A DNA stretch of 64,000 bases from Caldilineaceae bacterium (GTDB lineage Bacteria > Chloroflexota > Anaerolineae > Caldilineales > Caldilineaceae): positions 62,001-126,000 of the forward strand of contig JADLDO010000054.1 of the NCBI GenBank assembly GCA_020846635.1, read 5' to 3'. Shown piece by piece: positions 34,058-43,417 of the stretch; within the stretch, counting starts at the first letter, position 1; the number at the start of each line of letters is the position of its first letter. The notes under the pieces are model-generated. The model ran no database searches and was not told the origin of the DNA. It saw only the letters and a list, made by a program, of their open reading frames with translations. The position numbers and the translations under genes are program-made.

Positions 34058-34753
34058 TCACTGATCATGACCCATCACGCGCAACAGCGGCTCAATCCCT
34101 ACCATATCAGCAAGTGCCTTGAGCGGATCGGGCAGTTCGTCCGCCAAGAGGCTGTTCACATTAAGCTTAAAGTTTGGCAAAATGGTTGAGCGATAGATGC
34201 CGTCCGGCTCAATGGGAACCGGGCGATAGCGTCCATCTTCATCAAGCACCCAAAAGTCAGCGCGGGTTGAAGTGGGGCGTGGATCGATGATCCAGTATTC
34301 ACGCACGCCATTGGCCTGGTATTCGTAGAATTTGTCGCCGCGGTCGCGAGCCACACTCTCGTTGGAGATGATCTCGATCACTAGATCTGCCGGTCCGTCA
34401 ATCCGCTTTTCAGATATGCGTCCACGGTTGGCCTCAGCCACGAAAAGAATGTCAGGCTCGCGTGATGTGCCGGTTGTCTCCAGGCGCATTTCACAAGGAG
34501 CAGCCAGAACTTTCCCCAAATCGAATGCTTTCACAAAAGTCGCTAGAAGTGCTACCAAGAACGTGACAAGATCTTGGTGTCTAATCGTCGGGGGCATAAA
34601 GACAATCGCCTCTCCATTGGCCCATTCGGCGTGGGTGGATTCATCAAAGCTCTCTAGGAATTCTGTGTAAGTCATGGGTAGGCGTTGTTCGGTGATCTTA
34701 TCTGACGGTGCTTGTTTCTCTTCAACCTGTTCGATCTCATGCACTTGATCCAT
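34058..34753 (-). CDS. Uma2-family PD-(D/E)XK endonuclease-fold protein
   Basis: 231 residues. The restriction-endonuclease-like core shows D101 in 'REPDILFV' and E127 in 'DLVIEIIS', then K141 ('RGDKFYEY') and 'VREYWIID'. Uma2 proteins are very numerous in Chloroflexi and cyanobacteria; most are uncharacterised. A 25-residue charged N-terminal extension precedes the usual start 'MTYTEFLESFDE' (M27), which could be an alternative start. It lies between the SNF2 and AAA genes, about 100 bp from each. Confidence 0.85.
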   Translation of the reverse strand: MDQVHEIEQVEEKQAPSDKITEQRLPMTYTEFLESFDESTHAEWANGEAIVFMPPTIRHQDLVTFLVALLATFVKAFDLGKVLAAPCEMRLETTGTSREPDILFVAEANRGRISEKRIDGPADLVIEIISNESVARDRGDKFYEYQANGVREYWIIDPRPTSTRADFWVLDEDGRYRPVPIEPDGIYRSTILPNFKLNVNSLLADELPDPLKALADMVGIEPLLRVMGHDQ

Positions 34754-34853
34754 AAAGATGCCTCCTCACCCTGTCTCCGTCGCTACCTGCTCCTCAGTAT
34801 ACCTCAAATTTCGCTACTTAAGGAGCCCTTTTGGCGTGCCTAAACGGGGGCTG

Positions 34854-36398
34854 TTACGCCGCCACTCCCGATGCAGGTCGCGCGCGTTGGCGTGCCCAGT
34901 TGCGTAGGGCGTCTATCTCCTCTTGCATCATCTGGCTGAGGGGGACGGTATCTTGCAGAACGTCGAGGAGATCGCCCATTTCGAGCGGGCGATTTTTGTC
35001 GAAGGCTTCATAGAGACCGGCGATGACTGCCTGCTCGATTTCGGCACCGGAGAGGCCATCTGATGCCATCGCCAGGGTGCTGAGGTCGAATTGCGCGGTG
35101 TCACGGTTGCGTTTGGTGAGGTGAATCTTCCAGATGTCGGCACGCTCGGCGGCGTTGGGGAGATCGACGAAGAAGATTTCGTCAAAGCGGCCCTTGCGTA
35201 CCAATTCGGGGGGGAGTTGGCTGACGATATTGGCGGTGGCGATGACAAAGACGGGAGCCTTTTTCTCCTGGAGCCAGGTGATAAAGGAGCCAAAGACGCG
35301 GGCAGCGGTGCCGGCATCGCTGACATTGCTGGAGCCCACGCCGGAGAAGCCCTTTTCAATCTCGTCCACCCAGAGGACGACGGGCGCAATGCTTTCTGCC
35401 ACGCGAATGGCGGTACGTAGGTTTTCTTCGCTGGAGCCGACGAGCGAGGAAAAGAGCCGTCCGACATCGAGCCGCAGCAGGGGCAATCGCCAGGAGTTGG
35501 CGACAGATTTGGCAACCAACGACTTGCCACAGCCTTGCACACCGACGAGCAGGATGCCCTTCGGTTCAGGCAGACCAAAGGCGCGCGCTTCGTCGCTGAA
35601 GGCACGCACCCGCTTACGCAGCCACTCTTTGAGGATTGCCAAACCACCCACGTTGGTCAGCCGCTCTTCGCTGGCATAGAACTCTAGCAAGCCGCTCTTG
35701 CGGATAATCTGCTGCTTCTCGGCGGTGACGGCTTCGATGGCATCACCATTGAGCCGTCCACCGGCTTGCACGATGGCTTTGGCGACGGCATTGGCGGCTT
35801 CGGAGGCGGTGAGTCCCAAGCAGGCTTGCACCAAACGGCCACGCTGACGCCGGTCGAGGCTGACTTCGATGCTGCTATGCTGATGGGTGGCGGTAATGAT
35901 CTGCTCCAGCAGGCGATCCAACTGGGGGGCAGTGGGCAGCGCAAAGTCGACGACGGTGATCTCCTTCTCAAGTTCGGGTGGAATCTTTAGCACAGGGCCG
36001 AGCAGGATAATGGTCTTGGCGCTTGCTTCGAGGCCAAAGGCGGCTTCGCGCAGGCGGCGTACCACGGTGTGGTCACGCAGGAAAGGATGAAAATCACGCA
36101 GAACCCAAATGCCTGCCTCTCGCTCATCCAGAATCGCACTGAGCAGGGCAAGCGGATCGCGCTTGGTCGTGTCGGTTCGTTGGGGGGTGGCGCTGTTGAC
36201 AAGGCCCGCGGTCGTACTCCAGATATAAAGCGGCTTGCGCTGTGTTTCGGCCAACGCTTCCAACTCTTGGAGGGCGCGTTGTTCCTCCGGCGTGACAACC
36301 CAGAGCAGGGCATAACGGGCGCGGATATAGATATCGAGTTCTTCGCGCATGGTGGCCAGCATGGAAGTAGACATGGAAGCAGACATGGAAGCAGACAT
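34854..36398 (-). CDS. AAA ATPase, Ycf46-like
   Basis: 514 residues. The N-terminal 240 residues form a degenerate ATPase-like region ('LDIYIRARYALLWVVTPEE'), and the C-terminal AAA domain has Walker A 'GVQGCGKSLVAKS' near 280, Walker B 'LWVDEIEKGF' near 341, 'ATANIVSQLPPEL' and the arginine region 'RKGRFDEIFFVDLP'. This is the layout of plastid/cyanobacterial Ycf46. Several in-frame ATGs occur (36398, 36386, 36374, 36362, 36347), created partly by a 12-bp repeat, so the start is uncertain. It follows the TerB_N-like gene by 52 bp. Confidence 0.88.
   Translation of the reverse strand: MSASMSASMSTSMLATMREELDIYIRARYALLWVVTPEEQRALQELEALAETQRKPLYIWSTTAGLVNSATPQRTDTTKRDPLALLSAILDEREAGIWVLRDFHPFLRDHTVVRRLREAAFGLEASAKTIILLGPVLKIPPELEKEITVVDFALPTAPQLDRLLEQIITATHQHSSIEVSLDRRQRGRLVQACLGLTASEAANAVAKAIVQAGGRLNGDAIEAVTAEKQQIIRKSGLLEFYASEERLTNVGGLAILKEWLRKRVRAFSDEARAFGLPEPKGILLVGVQGCGKSLVAKSVANSWRLPLLRLDVGRLFSSLVGSSEENLRTAIRVAESIAPVVLWVDEIEKGFSGVGSSNVSDAGTAARVFGSFITWLQEKKAPVFVIATANIVSQLPPELVRKGRFDEIFFVDLPNAAERADIWKIHLTKRNRDTAQFDLSTLAMASDGLSGAEIEQAVIAGLYEAFDKNRPLEMGDLLDVLQDTVPLSQMMQEEIDALRNWARQRARPASGVAA
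36361..36396. repeat. Three 12-bp tandem repeats inside the AAA gene start
   Basis: Units atggaagtagac, atggaagcagac, atggaagcagac. On the coding (minus) strand each adds MS[A/T]S and one more in-frame ATG, so changes in copy number alter only the N-terminal length. Confidence 0.8.
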
Positions 36399-36450
36399 TC
36401 ATTCAGTCGTTTCTATCAAGGATACAAGTAATACTTTCGCAGTCGTGGTG

Positions 36451-37671
36451 TCAGCGCAGATATTGCGAATAGGGCCAAACTTTCCACTTTTCCAACTCCT
36501 CGCCATTCAGATAGACGCGGGTCGCACTCCAGCCATGTACATAGTCCCAGATGCGCCAGAAGCGTCGCATTTCACTCTTGCGGAAGATGATGCGGTAGAC
36601 GATGCGCCGGTCTTCATCCATGAGTTGGCTGTAGCCGGGCAACTTCTGTGCCTGGATGAGAACATAGTCGAAGTACTCGGAACGGTTGCTGCCAAACTCT
36701 AGGATCAGCCGCCATCCTAGCTCCTCAAGGGATGGCTGTGCGTTCTCTTCGGCGGGCGTTGCAGGCTGGTTTGTGTCGAGCGCCGCCAGGTTGCTGATTG
36801 GGGCGCTTTCTTCTTCGTCGAGGTCGGCCACGGCGAGCAGATCACGCAGAGGGGCTTCCAGGGCTTGGCGCAGGTCGGGCTGGGGGATGAGCAGGCGTAG
36901 CCCCCTGTGCGCTGTACGCCACAGGCGCGGATTGGTGGCACTCGAATCGAGCATGGTCAAGCCATAGGCAAGCGGCGGCTGGCCCAAGATCGAGTTCAGC
37001 GAGTCGAGACGCAGTTTGAGAAGGTCGGCAGGCAGACGCTCGCCTAATTTCCAGGTTGCCAGGGCGACACCCAACTCTGCGGCAGTGAGCGGCGCGCCCA
37101 GCATGGCCTGGAGACCGAGGGCTGTGCCCAGGAGATCGGCAGGAAGGGAGTGTGCGCCAATCCACTCGGACAAGCCTACACCGTCCTGTTGCAGCCAGCA
37201 GGCGAGAAGATAGATGCGATGGAAGGCGATATTGTTGGCCCAGGCGGACTCGGCTGCTAATTGTGCCAACTGTGCCATGACAGGTGTACGAAATTCTGCT
37301 TCCAGCAGCCTGGCTTCCATGTTCGCCAAGTAGAGCTGCTGGTAGGCGAGGGGTGCAGGCGCTTCGGGTTTGTGGCACCAACTGAGAAAAGCATGGCGTT
37401 GGGTGGGTGTAAGACCCGCGTAGCCGGTGCCGGGCAGGGGCGGTGGCACAGAGGTAGTGGCCTGCTCCAGGCTGAGCGAAGGATCGATGGCACTGCTATC
37501 TTCAATTTCGTCCATGCCGGCAGCGGTGGGCAGGACAATGGGCAGGCCCGCGGCTATGGCATCGGTCAGAAGTGCAGCCAGTGGCTTGCTCCTGTGCGTA
37601 GTACGCAGCAGTTCGGGAATGGGTTGGGTGGTCGCTTTCTGTGTTGCTTTATGAGTAGTTTTCTGTGCCAT
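36451..37671 (-). CDS. Protein with a TerB_N-like segment, unknown function
   Basis: 406 residues, no membrane helix. Residues about 82-125 ('GYAGLTPTQRHAFLSWC', then 'LAYQQLYLANMEARLLE') follow the spacing of TerB_N domains, which occur in tellurite-resistance-type stress/conflict systems; this match is by eye only. The middle is Leu/Ala-rich and helical. The conserved-looking tail ends 'VYLNGEELEKWKVWPYSQY'. It is upstream of the AAA gene by 52 bp, and the two probably act together. The family assignment is tentative, the gene itself is well supported. Confidence 0.75.
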   Translation of the reverse strand: MAQKTTHKATQKATTQPIPELLRTTHRSKPLAALLTDAIAAGLPIVLPTAAGMDEIEDSSAIDPSLSLEQATTSVPPPLPGTGYAGLTPTQRHAFLSWCHKPEAPAPLAYQQLYLANMEARLLEAEFRTPVMAQLAQLAAESAWANNIAFHRIYLLACWLQQDGVGLSEWIGAHSLPADLLGTALGLQAMLGAPLTAAELGVALATWKLGERLPADLLKLRLDSLNSILGQPPLAYGLTMLDSSATNPRLWRTAHRGLRLLIPQPDLRQALEAPLRDLLAVADLDEEESAPISNLAALDTNQPATPAEENAQPSLEELGWRLILEFGSNRSEYFDYVLIQAQKLPGYSQLMDEDRRIVYRIIFRKSEMRRFWRIWDYVHGWSATRVYLNGEELEKWKVWPYSQYLR

Positions 37672-37779
37672 AGGCTCCGCGTCATTGACTCTATCTGCCC
37701 TGAGATTGAGGGCTGGTTACAGTCAATGATACAATCGGGGCGAGTGGATGCCAAGCAGTGAGATACGTAGGGGCGAGAA

Positions 37780-38451
37780 ATGATGTGGAAGGTCGATTTA
37801 CATTCGCACACGATTTATAGCAGGGATTGTCTAACCCGGACTGCGGCTTTGATCGAACGGGCGCGCGCCGTTGGCTTGGACAAGATCGCGGTGACGGAGC
37901 ATAACAACTTGGCTGGGGCATTGGCGGCGAAGGCGCTCGCCCCCGACCTGGTAATTGTGGGTGAAGAGATTAAAACCACCCACGGCGAAATCATTGCCTA
38001 TTTCGTCAAGGAGTGTGTACCCAAAGGGTTATCGCCCCAAGAGACGATTGCGCGCTTGCGCGATCAGGGTGCGGTCATCAGCGTGCCGCATCCGCTGGAT
38101 TCGTTGCGGCGATCGGCGATGGGCCGGGAGAATCTGCTGGAGATCATTGACCAAGTCGATGCGCTGGAGGTGCTCAATGCGCGCTGTGTGCGTGCCGCGG
38201 ACAATCTGGCTGCGGCTGAAGTGGCGGTCGCGCATGACAAACTTGTCACCGCGGGCAGTGACGCGCATACGCTCTTTGAGGTAGGGCGCTGCACGATGGT
38301 AATGCCCCCTTTTGACGATGATGCCGAAAGCTTTCGAGATGCTTTGGAGCAGGCGCAGCCCCAGGGTGAAGTAAGCCCCTTCTGGCCGCACTTTGCTTCT
38401 ACCTATGCCAAGTGGTATAAGCGATTTTTCCCTGTGCGCCTAGCTGAATAG
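37780..38451 (+). CDS. PHP-domain phosphoesterase
   Basis: 223 residues. The metal-binding PHP motifs are in order: 'DLHSHTIYSRD' with H8 and H10, 'VTEHNNLAG', 'ISVPHPLDS' and 'GSDAHTLFEVG'. Such proteins hydrolyse phosphate esters or nucleotides (for example 3',5'-bisphosphate nucleoside or histidinol phosphate-like substrates). It is a single gene, divergent from the TerB_N-like gene and convergent with the subtilase gene across the MITE-like element. The ATG at 37783 one codon later is equally possible. Confidence 0.88.
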   Translation: MMWKVDLHSHTIYSRDCLTRTAALIERARAVGLDKIAVTEHNNLAGALAAKALAPDLVIVGEEIKTTHGEIIAYFVKECVPKGLSPQETIARLRDQGAVISVPHPLDSLRRSAMGRENLLEIIDQVDALEVLNARCVRAADNLAAAEVAVAHDKLVTAGSDAHTLFEVGRCTMVMPPFDDDAESFRDALEQAQPQGEVSPFWPHFASTYAKWYKRFFPVRLAE

Positions 38452-38552
38452 CTGATGTACCGCACTCCAAGCGGAGATCGCTGCTTTTCTCGACCGCTTC
38501 GCTGCTGGATCTGACGGCTTGCTGTGCTATATCGGTCTCCTACCGGTGTAAT

Positions 38553-38735
38553 TTAACGCAAGTTGCTACCTGCCGTTTAAGGGACTGTGTCATTCCGAAG
38601 CGTAGCGAGAAATCTCTCTGCGGCTGTACGTCTTCCAGAGGGATTCTTCCTCGCAGACCGGGAGCCCTTTGGGCGCAGAATGACAGACCGACAGTTCTCG
38701 TCTCCGCAGAATCCAAAGGGAGCAACTTGCGTTAA
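38553..38735. mobile_element. MITE-like element with 15-bp terminal inverted repeats
   Basis: 183 bp bounded by perfect inverted repeats ttaacgcaagttgct (38553-38567) and agcaacttgcgttaa (38721-38735). An inner inverted pair tgtcattc/gaatgaca carries the 'GAAGCGTAGCGA' type segment seen in dispersed palindromic repeats of several phyla. It codes for nothing. It abuts the TAG stop of the subtilase gene (38738-38736). No target-site duplication is obvious. Confidence 0.72.
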
Positions 38736-40436
38736 CTAGCGGAATACCTGGGGCATAAACATCAACAAATCTGTCACATCAAGCGCCGCGCTGACATCCA
38801 GCAGACGCCCAATTTTCCCCTGATAGTCCGGATTCAGCGAATCAAGCTCCAGCCCCGTCGCCACCAGTTGGTTTGCCACCCCTAGAGGGGTTGTCGCCTC
38901 TGTGTGCATCTTTCCCATGACCAACACCGCTGCGCCACTGACAAAGGCAGTCGCCATGGAAGTACCGCTCCAGGTTGCATAACCAGGCCCTTGCTCGTTA
39001 ACCATCGTGGACATGATGCCCACACCGGGCGCGGCAATATCGACCCAGCCTTCCCCAAAATTGGCAAAGGTCGCCTTATGCATCCCATGATCCAGCGCGG
39101 TCACGCCAATGACATCAGGATAGCCCGCCGGATATTGGATTTGCTCGGAACCGTTATTCCCGGCAGCCGCCACTATCACAATCCCTTGTGCCATCGTTTC
39201 AGCAATGACAGAGCGCAGGATCACTGAATCAAACTCGGTCCCCAGGCTCAGATTAATCACCTTGACGCCGGGCTGCTGCGAGGCCCATTCAATCGCATAG
39301 GCCAACAAAAAGGTATTGCCGCGGCCATTTTCATCCAACACGCGCACAGGCAAAATTTTAGCCGCGGGCGCCATCGCAGCGATCACACCGGCGACATGGG
39401 TTCCATGTCCCCAGGCAAGACCAGGCCCAATCTCACTGGGATCGTCGTCATCACTGATCACGTCAAGGCCGGGCAGCAGTAGTTTGCCCTTGAACTGCTC
39501 ATGTGGGGTATAAACACCTGTATCCAGCACCGCTACCACCACGCCCTCACCCCGATACGACCAGCCCGCAGGCTTCAAGCGCACCTGCTGAAAGGCGCTT
39601 TGACCGGCGTACTCCTCCGGTTCGCTAATGCCGCCCCATCCCCATGTTTTGTAGCCATCTTCCTCGGGCACGCTCTGCACATAATTGACTTCTGCCCAGA
39701 TGACAGCCGGGTCATCTTTAACTTCATCGACCGACGCCTGTTCATCATCTTCCGCAGTTGCAAACAGATAGATATTCGCCGTCGTCAGCAGCGCCGTTGT
39801 GGTCAGCCCATACCGCTCGGCAATGTCGGCGGCAGTGCTCCCCTCTGCCAACCGTACCACAATCTCGCCCGCCTCATAATCGTCGATGCGAATGCGCTCT
39901 GCCAAGATACTGCCATCCGCTTGGCGCCTACCCTTCACCTCTATCCACTGTCCCACAACAAAATCAGCGCGTTCTTTCTCCTTAAATCGGGTATCAATCG
40001 TTGCGGTGACAGTGAGTCTCTCGTTTTTGCTGATTGAAATTATCCATGTGCCGGTCAGCGTAGGCGAAACAGGCAGACTGATAATCGCACCTTCCCACTT
40101 CCTATTCCTGGGATCACCGTTATCGCCGCCTTCATCTTCGCAGTCTTCATGCCAGTCATCGTTACAATCATCGTCGCCCGCCATTGCCGCCTGCGCGCGG
40201 CCCGGTCCCCCGAAGAAGATGCTATCGCTGCCAGACCTCCCCCATGATCCCCCGCCGATCATGCCAAGCAGCAAAGCACCGTTCAGCAGCAGCGCCACAA
40301 AGCATGCCACAATGGGAAGTCGAAAACGACCAGCCCGCAGACATACCTTTGCGATTCGATCCTGCGGATTTGCGTGGTGTGTTCGCACGTTCATCGGGAC
40401 TATCTGATTTTGAATCATAATCTTTTGCTTTCCCAT
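38736..40436 (-). CDS. Subtilisin-like serine protease (S8) with N-terminal DUF5666 domain
   Basis: 566 residues from ATG 40436, whose first base is also the last of the preceding TGA. A signal/anchor segment lies at about 41-61, then a DUF5666 domain at about 115-185 and an S8 inhibitor-like stretch, then the protease with Asp305 ('AVLDTGVYTPH'), His344 ('WGHGTHVAG'), Asn427 ('AAAGNNGS') and Ser493 ('SGTSMATA'). It is exported and acts outside the membrane. It is the last gene of the sigma/anti-sigma/CHAT unit. An in-frame ATG at 40463 would lie inside the CHAT gene. Confidence 0.92.
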   Translation of the reverse strand: MGKQKIMIQNQIVPMNVRTHHANPQDRIAKVCLRAGRFRLPIVACFVALLLNGALLLGMIGGGSWGRSGSDSIFFGGPGRAQAAMAGDDDCNDDWHEDCEDEGGDNGDPRNRKWEGAIISLPVSPTLTGTWIISISKNERLTVTATIDTRFKEKERADFVVGQWIEVKGRRQADGSILAERIRIDDYEAGEIVVRLAEGSTAADIAERYGLTTTALLTTANIYLFATAEDDEQASVDEVKDDPAVIWAEVNYVQSVPEEDGYKTWGWGGISEPEEYAGQSAFQQVRLKPAGWSYRGEGVVVAVLDTGVYTPHEQFKGKLLLPGLDVISDDDDPSEIGPGLAWGHGTHVAGVIAAMAPAAKILPVRVLDENGRGNTFLLAYAIEWASQQPGVKVINLSLGTEFDSVILRSVIAETMAQGIVIVAAAGNNGSEQIQYPAGYPDVIGVTALDHGMHKATFANFGEGWVDIAAPGVGIMSTMVNEQGPGYATWSGTSMATAFVSGAAVLVMGKMHTEATTPLGVANQLVATGLELDSLNPDYQGKIGRLLDVSAALDVTDLLMFMPQVFR

Positions 40437-43417
40437 CAGCCGATTGCGAAGAAAGGGGCCCAAAAATAGGGATGCTCTGCGCGCCGCAGCGCATTGAGTT
40501 GAGCCGCACGCAAGGCTGCGGCAGGCCGGACAGCTTGATCTTCAGGTGCGCCATTGCCTTGTAAAGTACGATAGAAGAATGCCATAAGTTCCGCTGCGCT
40601 GCGGTCATGTACATTCCACAAGCTGGCAATGAGGCTTTGTGTGCCCGCGGCCAAAAAACCGCGCGCCAGCCCCACAACTTCATCGCCCGCCCGCACTTCC
40701 CCTACGCCGCTCTCGCACGCGCTCAACACCACCAGCCGCGCCTGCAAGGGCAGCCGGTAGATCTCGCGCACATCGAGCCAGCCATCCGCCAACTTGAGCA
40801 CCGAAAAGAACGAATTGTCGGGGCGAAACAGCCCATGTGTCGCCAGGTGCAAGACATCACTGGTCGAGGCAGCATCCGTTACATTGGTCATCGACGCGGC
40901 ATCGTTATGATAGGTTCGCGCCAGGGGAAAAAACGTAGCCGCGGCTTCAATTTCCGCTTGCGCCTGCGGTATCCGCTCGTCATACGGGGCGAAGCCTGCA
41001 AAGCTTGCCAACGGCCTGTCGGCAAGCTCACGCCGCCGGCGAACAGCAATACTGGCGCTGGGGACATAGCTTAGTTCAACCTGCTCCAGCCAATAACGCT
41101 CGCCATCCCACAACGCATGAAACGGCAGCATATGCAGCCCGCCGTACGGGATTAACAAAATACGGGGAGCGACGAGCAGCTCGCACAGGGTCGCAACCAA
41201 CTGTTGATATAAAGCCCCCAACGCCGCCTGCACCCCGCGCGTGAGCCGCTCTCGATGGCGCGCCACATACTCATTTCCCATTTCAGCGCGGCCAAGCTGA
41301 AAACGCAGCTCTGCTTGCGCTGCCGTGACAGCTTCGACGGTAGTCAGTCGCCGCACAACCTGCGCCCCATCGCGCGCGACCACAAATGCCAGCACTTCAT
41401 CGCCAGCAAAGAAATAGGCCACTGCCTGTTGATCCGGCGCAAGGTTGGCCTGCAAATCTGCCAAGCTCACCGGCTCCGCCTGTGCCAAAAGCGGTGCGCT
41501 GCGCCATTCAAGCTGTTGCAGCGCGGCTTCTTGTTGAGCCACCTCACGGCTCAATCCCCCATCCAGCCGCCGGTTGCCGCTCTCGCCCAATAGCTGATTG
41601 TAGAGCCAGTGCAACTGCCGCCGCAAGGCCGCGCGCTGTGCGCGGATCGCCTCACTCTCATCCGCTATTCCGCTCTCAACGCTTGCCAGCAGCCGATCCA
41701 ACAGGGCGCGCGAGCGCGCCCGCTCGACCACGGCAAACGCGGCGGCAACCTCATTATCACGGGGCAAAGGCGATACGAGCAGGCTCACCACCAGGTCGCC
41801 ATAGATCGCCATCTTGTCATCAAGATAGGCAGTACGCACTTCCTCCAGCGGCAAGGTTGCTCGCTGGCGATCCAACAGCTCAACCGCCGCGCGAAAATGG
41901 CGGCGTGCCAGCGCATCATCACCCCGCGCCGCAGCAATGCGACCACGCCCATGCAGCAAGCGCAGGGAGAGATGGGGCAGCGGGGCTGTTTCCAACGGCT
42001 CCACTGTCGTCGAAATCCCCAGCAGTTCCTCAATCCCCAACGCCGCATCCTCAGCCTTGTCTGTCTCCCCGCTTTCGAGCCAAAGGTGCAGCCGCAGAAG
42101 CCGCGCCTCCACCAAGCCCAAGAGATCCCAAGCCACTGCCCCCGTTGGCGTGATCAACTCCGGCTCATTCAACAATTCGTCCAACATCTGCGCGGTGCTT
42201 GCAGAATCCCCCTGTGCCAGCGCCAAACGCGCCCGCGCCATCTGGGTGCGGTTGCGCCAAAAGAGATTGCCCAACTGATCATAGAGCGCCAACGCCTCGT
42301 CCAACGCCTCCTGGCTCGCCTGCCACGCTCCTTGTTGGAGTGCGAGCAGCCCGCGCGCATAACGACTTTGCGCCAGTTCATACGGCTGTCCTGTCTCTCG
42401 AAAGAGCTGCTCACAGCGTTCGAGCGCGAGTGATGCTTCGGGCAGCAAATTCAGGGCAGCATAGGCCAGCGCATGTTCCAGCAGCAGCTCATCGGCATGT
42501 CTTAAAACCGCCACTTGCGCCGCATCATTCCCGCTGGCGCTCACCGGCAAATCGCCAAGCAGGTCGCGGCTCGCCTGGTCAAAAGCCGCCAACGCCGCCG
42601 CATACTCTCCCAAGCGCAGATAGAGCCGGCCTAAATTCGTCTGGGCGCGCCCCCGGTTGACACCATCCCCCGCGCGGTCAAAATGCTCAATCGCCTCTTG
42701 GAGCGAACGCTCTGCCTCGTCGGGCGCATCCAAAAAAGTATGGGCGCTCGCAACATTCAAGGCAATATGACCGAACTCCGGGTCCAGTTCCCCCTGTTCA
42801 TCTTCCGGCAAGGTTGCCGCAAAACGCGCCAACTCCACAGCCGCCTGCCCATACGCTTCGCGCGCCGCGGCGTGCTGTTCCTGATAGACATAGAGCGTCG
42901 CACGATTGCGATGGGCGCGCGCCAACAAGATGCGCACGCCAGGGTCGGATTCGACCAGGGCTTGCAGCGCGTCAACCGCCGCGTGAATTGCCCCCTCCGC
43001 CTCTGCATAGCGTCCTTGCATGGTGAGAACTTGCGTCAGGCCCAAGTAGCTGCGCGCAATCGCTCCACGCGCATCAGCCACACGCCAATGCTCCTGGGCG
43101 CGCAACAAGGCTGCTTCGGCAGCAGCCAAGTCACCGGAATGTACCGCAATACGCGCCTCCGCATAGGCGATCTGCCCCAAAAGCGTCTGCGGATTGTCAT
43201 TCTCTGCTGCAATCAACATGGCAAGCGCCAGGGCATTGGCTGCCTGACGTGGTTCGACCTCAGCGCGCTCCAATGCCCAGTGTGCCAAGCTTGTCGCCCC
43301 CGGCACATTCCACCTATTGCTCGCGCGCAAATGGGCAATCGCCTCCTCCTGGCGCAGTGCGGCTATATCGGTTAGAAACGCGGGCGAAAGCTCGTCAGCG
43401 TCCTCCCCATCACTCAT
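40436..43417 (-). CDS. TPR-CHAT protein (caspase-like protease)
   Basis: 993 residues. Residues 1 to about 600 are tetratricopeptide-like helical repeats, and about 690-993 form a CHAT domain, a caspase-related cysteine protease fold. The catalytic dyad is His861 in 'LHLATHGLF' and Cys901 in 'VVLSACESGVGE'. The family cleaves specific protein targets, often to trigger a stress or death response, and TPRs usually bind the activator. It has no signal peptide, so it acts in the cytoplasm. It overlaps the anti-sigma gene by 4 bp (ATGA) and the subtilase by 1 bp. Confidence 0.93.
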   Translation of the reverse strand: MSDGEDADELSPAFLTDIAALRQEEAIAHLRASNRWNVPGATSLAHWALERAEVEPRQAANALALAMLIAAENDNPQTLLGQIAYAEARIAVHSGDLAAAEAALLRAQEHWRVADARGAIARSYLGLTQVLTMQGRYAEAEGAIHAAVDALQALVESDPGVRILLARAHRNRATLYVYQEQHAAAREAYGQAAVELARFAATLPEDEQGELDPEFGHIALNVASAHTFLDAPDEAERSLQEAIEHFDRAGDGVNRGRAQTNLGRLYLRLGEYAAALAAFDQASRDLLGDLPVSASGNDAAQVAVLRHADELLLEHALAYAALNLLPEASLALERCEQLFRETGQPYELAQSRYARGLLALQQGAWQASQEALDEALALYDQLGNLFWRNRTQMARARLALAQGDSASTAQMLDELLNEPELITPTGAVAWDLLGLVEARLLRLHLWLESGETDKAEDAALGIEELLGISTTVEPLETAPLPHLSLRLLHGRGRIAAARGDDALARRHFRAAVELLDRQRATLPLEEVRTAYLDDKMAIYGDLVVSLLVSPLPRDNEVAAAFAVVERARSRALLDRLLASVESGIADESEAIRAQRAALRRQLHWLYNQLLGESGNRRLDGGLSREVAQQEAALQQLEWRSAPLLAQAEPVSLADLQANLAPDQQAVAYFFAGDEVLAFVVARDGAQVVRRLTTVEAVTAAQAELRFQLGRAEMGNEYVARHRERLTRGVQAALGALYQQLVATLCELLVAPRILLIPYGGLHMLPFHALWDGERYWLEQVELSYVPSASIAVRRRRELADRPLASFAGFAPYDERIPQAQAEIEAAATFFPLARTYHNDAASMTNVTDAASTSDVLHLATHGLFRPDNSFFSVLKLADGWLDVREIYRLPLQARLVVLSACESGVGEVRAGDEVVGLARGFLAAGTQSLIASLWNVHDRSAAELMAFFYRTLQGNGAPEDQAVRPAAALRAAQLNALRRAEHPYFWAPFFAIG

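Noticed and set aside
41386..42433. Two long plus-strand frames inside the CHAT gene
   Set aside because: They are overlapping frames in GC-rich coding sequence of the minus strand, without start signals or recognisable domains.
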